Origin: CAYSVN01 sp964434585
GTDB lineage: Bacteria > Patescibacteriota > Gracilibacteria > Peribacterales > Peribacteraceae
Assembly: GCA_964434585.1 (NCBI GenBank)
Contig: CAYSVN010000023.1
Location: forward strand, 1-15,740
Direction of reading: 5' to 3'
DNA length: 15,740 nt
Numbering within the stretch: position 1 is the stretch's first letter; every line of letters starts with the position of its first letter. The notes below the pieces were generated by a model, which worked only from the letters and a program-made list of their open reading frames with translations, had not been told where the DNA came from and made no database searches. Shown here piece by piece: positions 14,174 through 15,740 of the stretch. The position numbers were made by a program, and so were the translations under genes.

Positions 14174-15731
14174 AGCCAAGTTCTTTAAAAACGGTTAAAA
14201 GATCATTCTTAGAGTCAGCTTCTGATTTTAGTAATTCACTAAAATCAGATTGCAAGCTTTCCATTTTTTCTTGAAAATTGATATTTTCGTCTCTGTCTTT
14301 AAATTCAATGTACTTACTTGGTACTAACGAGTAGTCTTTTTTAATAACTTCATCTAACGATGCGCTATAACAAAATTCAGGTGTGTTATTATAGATACTA
14401 CCATGATCAACTTGTTGCCAACTGTGATAGGTGGTTGTGATGTCTTCGATATTCTCTTCTGAAAATTGTATAAATTTTTTTTCAAATGGAATACCAACTT
14501 GTCGTAAATCCATAAACAAGACCTCTTTTTCGCGGTTGCGATATTTTTTAACAGCATTATTTATAGTAACTGTATGCTCTTTTTTATTTTTGTTTAAAAT
14601 CCACAATGTCACACTAATATCAGTTGTGTAGAATAATTTTCTGGGCATAATTATTATCGCTTCTACTAAATCATTTTCTAATAGTTTTTTACGAATTTTA
14701 TACTCATCGCCACCGCCACTTAATGCACCATTGGCTAATAAAAAACCAGCAACACCATTCTGGCTTAATTTACTAGCCATATTTAAAATCCATCCATAAT
14801 TAGCGTTGCTTGTTGGTGGTACATCATAACCTGCCCAACGTGGATCATCCGTTAGCTCATTGGCTGCTCGCCAATCTTTTTGGTTAAATGGTGGGTTTGC
14901 CATTATAAAATCAGCTTTTAAATCTGGATGTTGGTCATTACTAAATGTATTAGCTGGTACTGCACCTAAATTTGCTGAAATACCACGAATGGCTAAGTTC
15001 ATTTTTGCTAGTTTATAAGTGGTAGATGTATATTCTTGGCCATAAATAGAAACCTCCTTCTTGCTACCGTTATGGTTCTCTATAAATTTAACAGATTGCA
15101 CAAACATGCCACCACTACCACAAGCAGGGTCGTAAATTACACCTTTATATGGCTCAATTAGTTCTGCAATAAGATTTACAATACTTTTTGGAGTGTAGAA
15201 TTCTCCTTTACCTTTTCCTTCCGCAATAGCAAATTTCTTTAAAAAATATTCATACACCTTACCAATAACATCTTGCTCAGGGTCCTTTAACGTATCAATG
15301 TCATTAATGGTATCTAAGAGAGCAGATAGCTTAGCAACGTCCATATTTAGACGTGAAAAATAGTTATCCGGAAGTGCCCCTTTTAAAGATTGATTATTTT
15401 TTTCAATCGTATGTAGAGCGGTATCAATTTTAATAGCAATATCACCTTGTTTTGCATGTTTAATCAAGTAACTCCAGCGAGATTCTTCTGGCAAATAAAA
15501 CACATTATCTTTTGTGTAGAATTCAACCATTTCAATAAATTTTTCTTTACCTTCATCAACTAATTTTTTTCGTTGCTTTTCGAAGGTGTCACTTGCAAAT
15601 TTTAGAAAAATTAAACCAAGCACAATATGCTTATATTCAGCTGGCTCTACTGAACCGCGTAATTTATTTGCACTATCCCATAGCGTCTCTTCTATACTTT
15701 TTACTTTTTTTGATTTTTTAGCTTTAGTCAT
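14157..15731 (-). CDS. hsdM: Type I restriction enzyme, modification subunit (HsdM)
   Basis: 524 residues, ATG at 15731, TAA stop. The N-terminal HsdM domain begins LWDSANKLRGSVEPAEYKHIV (18-37, the canonical entry). The methylase domain has GEFYTP (176-181), SAM-binding motif I DPACGSGGMF (201-210) and the N6-adenine catalytic motif NPPF (279-282) in FIMANPPFNQKDW. It methylates adenine within the HsdS-defined target and is needed for restriction as well. The C-terminus carries the expected helical tail that contacts HsdS. The frame remains open for three codons to the window edge, but the methionine chosen matches the family. The upstream promoter lies outside the window. Confidence 0.96.
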   Translation of the reverse strand: MTKAKKSKKVKSIEETLWDSANKLRGSVEPAEYKHIVLGLIFLKFASDTFEKQRKKLVDEGKEKFIEMVEFYTKDNVFYLPEESRWSYLIKHAKQGDIAIKIDTALHTIEKNNQSLKGALPDNYFSRLNMDVAKLSALLDTINDIDTLKDPEQDVIGKVYEYFLKKFAIAEGKGKGEFYTPKSIVNLIAELIEPYKGVIYDPACGSGGMFVQSVKFIENHNGSKKEVSIYGQEYTSTTYKLAKMNLAIRGISANLGAVPANTFSNDQHPDLKADFIMANPPFNQKDWRAANELTDDPRWAGYDVPPTSNANYGWILNMASKLSQNGVAGFLLANGALSGGGDEYKIRKKLLENDLVEAIIIMPRKLFYTTDISVTLWILNKNKKEHTVTINNAVKKYRNREKEVLFMDLRQVGIPFEKKFIQFSEENIEDITTTYHSWQQVDHGSIYNNTPEFCYSASLDEVIKKDYSLVPSKYIEFKDRDENINFQEKMESLQSDFSELLKSEADSKNDLLTVFKELGYEIKL

Positions 15732-15740
15732 ATTATCTTT

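Overview
The window reads as a low-GC bacterial contig (roughly 35-40% GC by eye) with compact genes and short intergenic gaps. No recognisable Shine-Dalgarno sequence lies in front of any start I checked. A TRM11/Trm-G10-like methyltransferase of a type I associate with the Patescibacteria (CPR), a GT-C membrane glycosyltransferase and a GT2 enzyme beside an FAD oxidoreductase, and a type I R-M operon together suggest a Patescibacterium, perhaps Saccharibacteria. That is an inference of moderate-to-low confidence. Small palindromic repeats of the kind familiar from Rickettsiales keep that alternative open. The standard code fits: the complete ORFs end in TAA or TAG and need no UGA recoding.

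Layout. 2-748 (+) is a 5'-truncated, unrecognised, beta-propeller-like protein, followed by a strong intrinsic terminator. 840-5507 (-) is a probable envelope/glycosylation operon: a GT-C membrane protein with an extracytoplasmic beta domain, an FAD oxidoreductase of the UDP-galactopyranose-mutase-like group, and a TRM11-like RNA methyltransferase. Diverging from it at 5582-6268 (+) is a DPM1-like GT2 glycosyltransferase that could supply polyprenyl-phosphate sugar to the GT-C enzyme. A Fur/Zur-family regulator (6316-6732) with a likely operator over its own promoter is followed by a small single-pass membrane protein (6738-6923). A convergent 121-residue hypothetical protein lies at 6928-7293 (-) behind a promoter that predicts a leaderless mRNA.

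7354-8199 holds no protein gene but is the most unusual non-coding stretch. It has an intact tRNA-Asp(GTC) with encoded CCA, a 100-N assembly gap flanked by an identical 55-bp copy of the tRNA 3' part, a terminator, and two broken tRNA-Asp derivatives. The broken copies are interrupted at tRNA arm positions by short palindromes; one palindrome family occurs at the same D-arm position in both. Next to them is a 138-bp segment bounded by a repeated 12-mer and an inverted repeat, which could be a structured RNA or a small mobile element.

8200-15731 (-) is a type I restriction-modification operon in the order hsdM, hsdS, DUF6119/TIGR04141-like gene, hsdR. The extra gene sits between specificity and restriction subunits. 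It shares with the second target-recognition domain of HsdS a marked drop in GC, as if TRD2 and the extra gene arrived together as one specificity/effector cassette. This composite locus is the best candidate in the window for an under-described defence variant.
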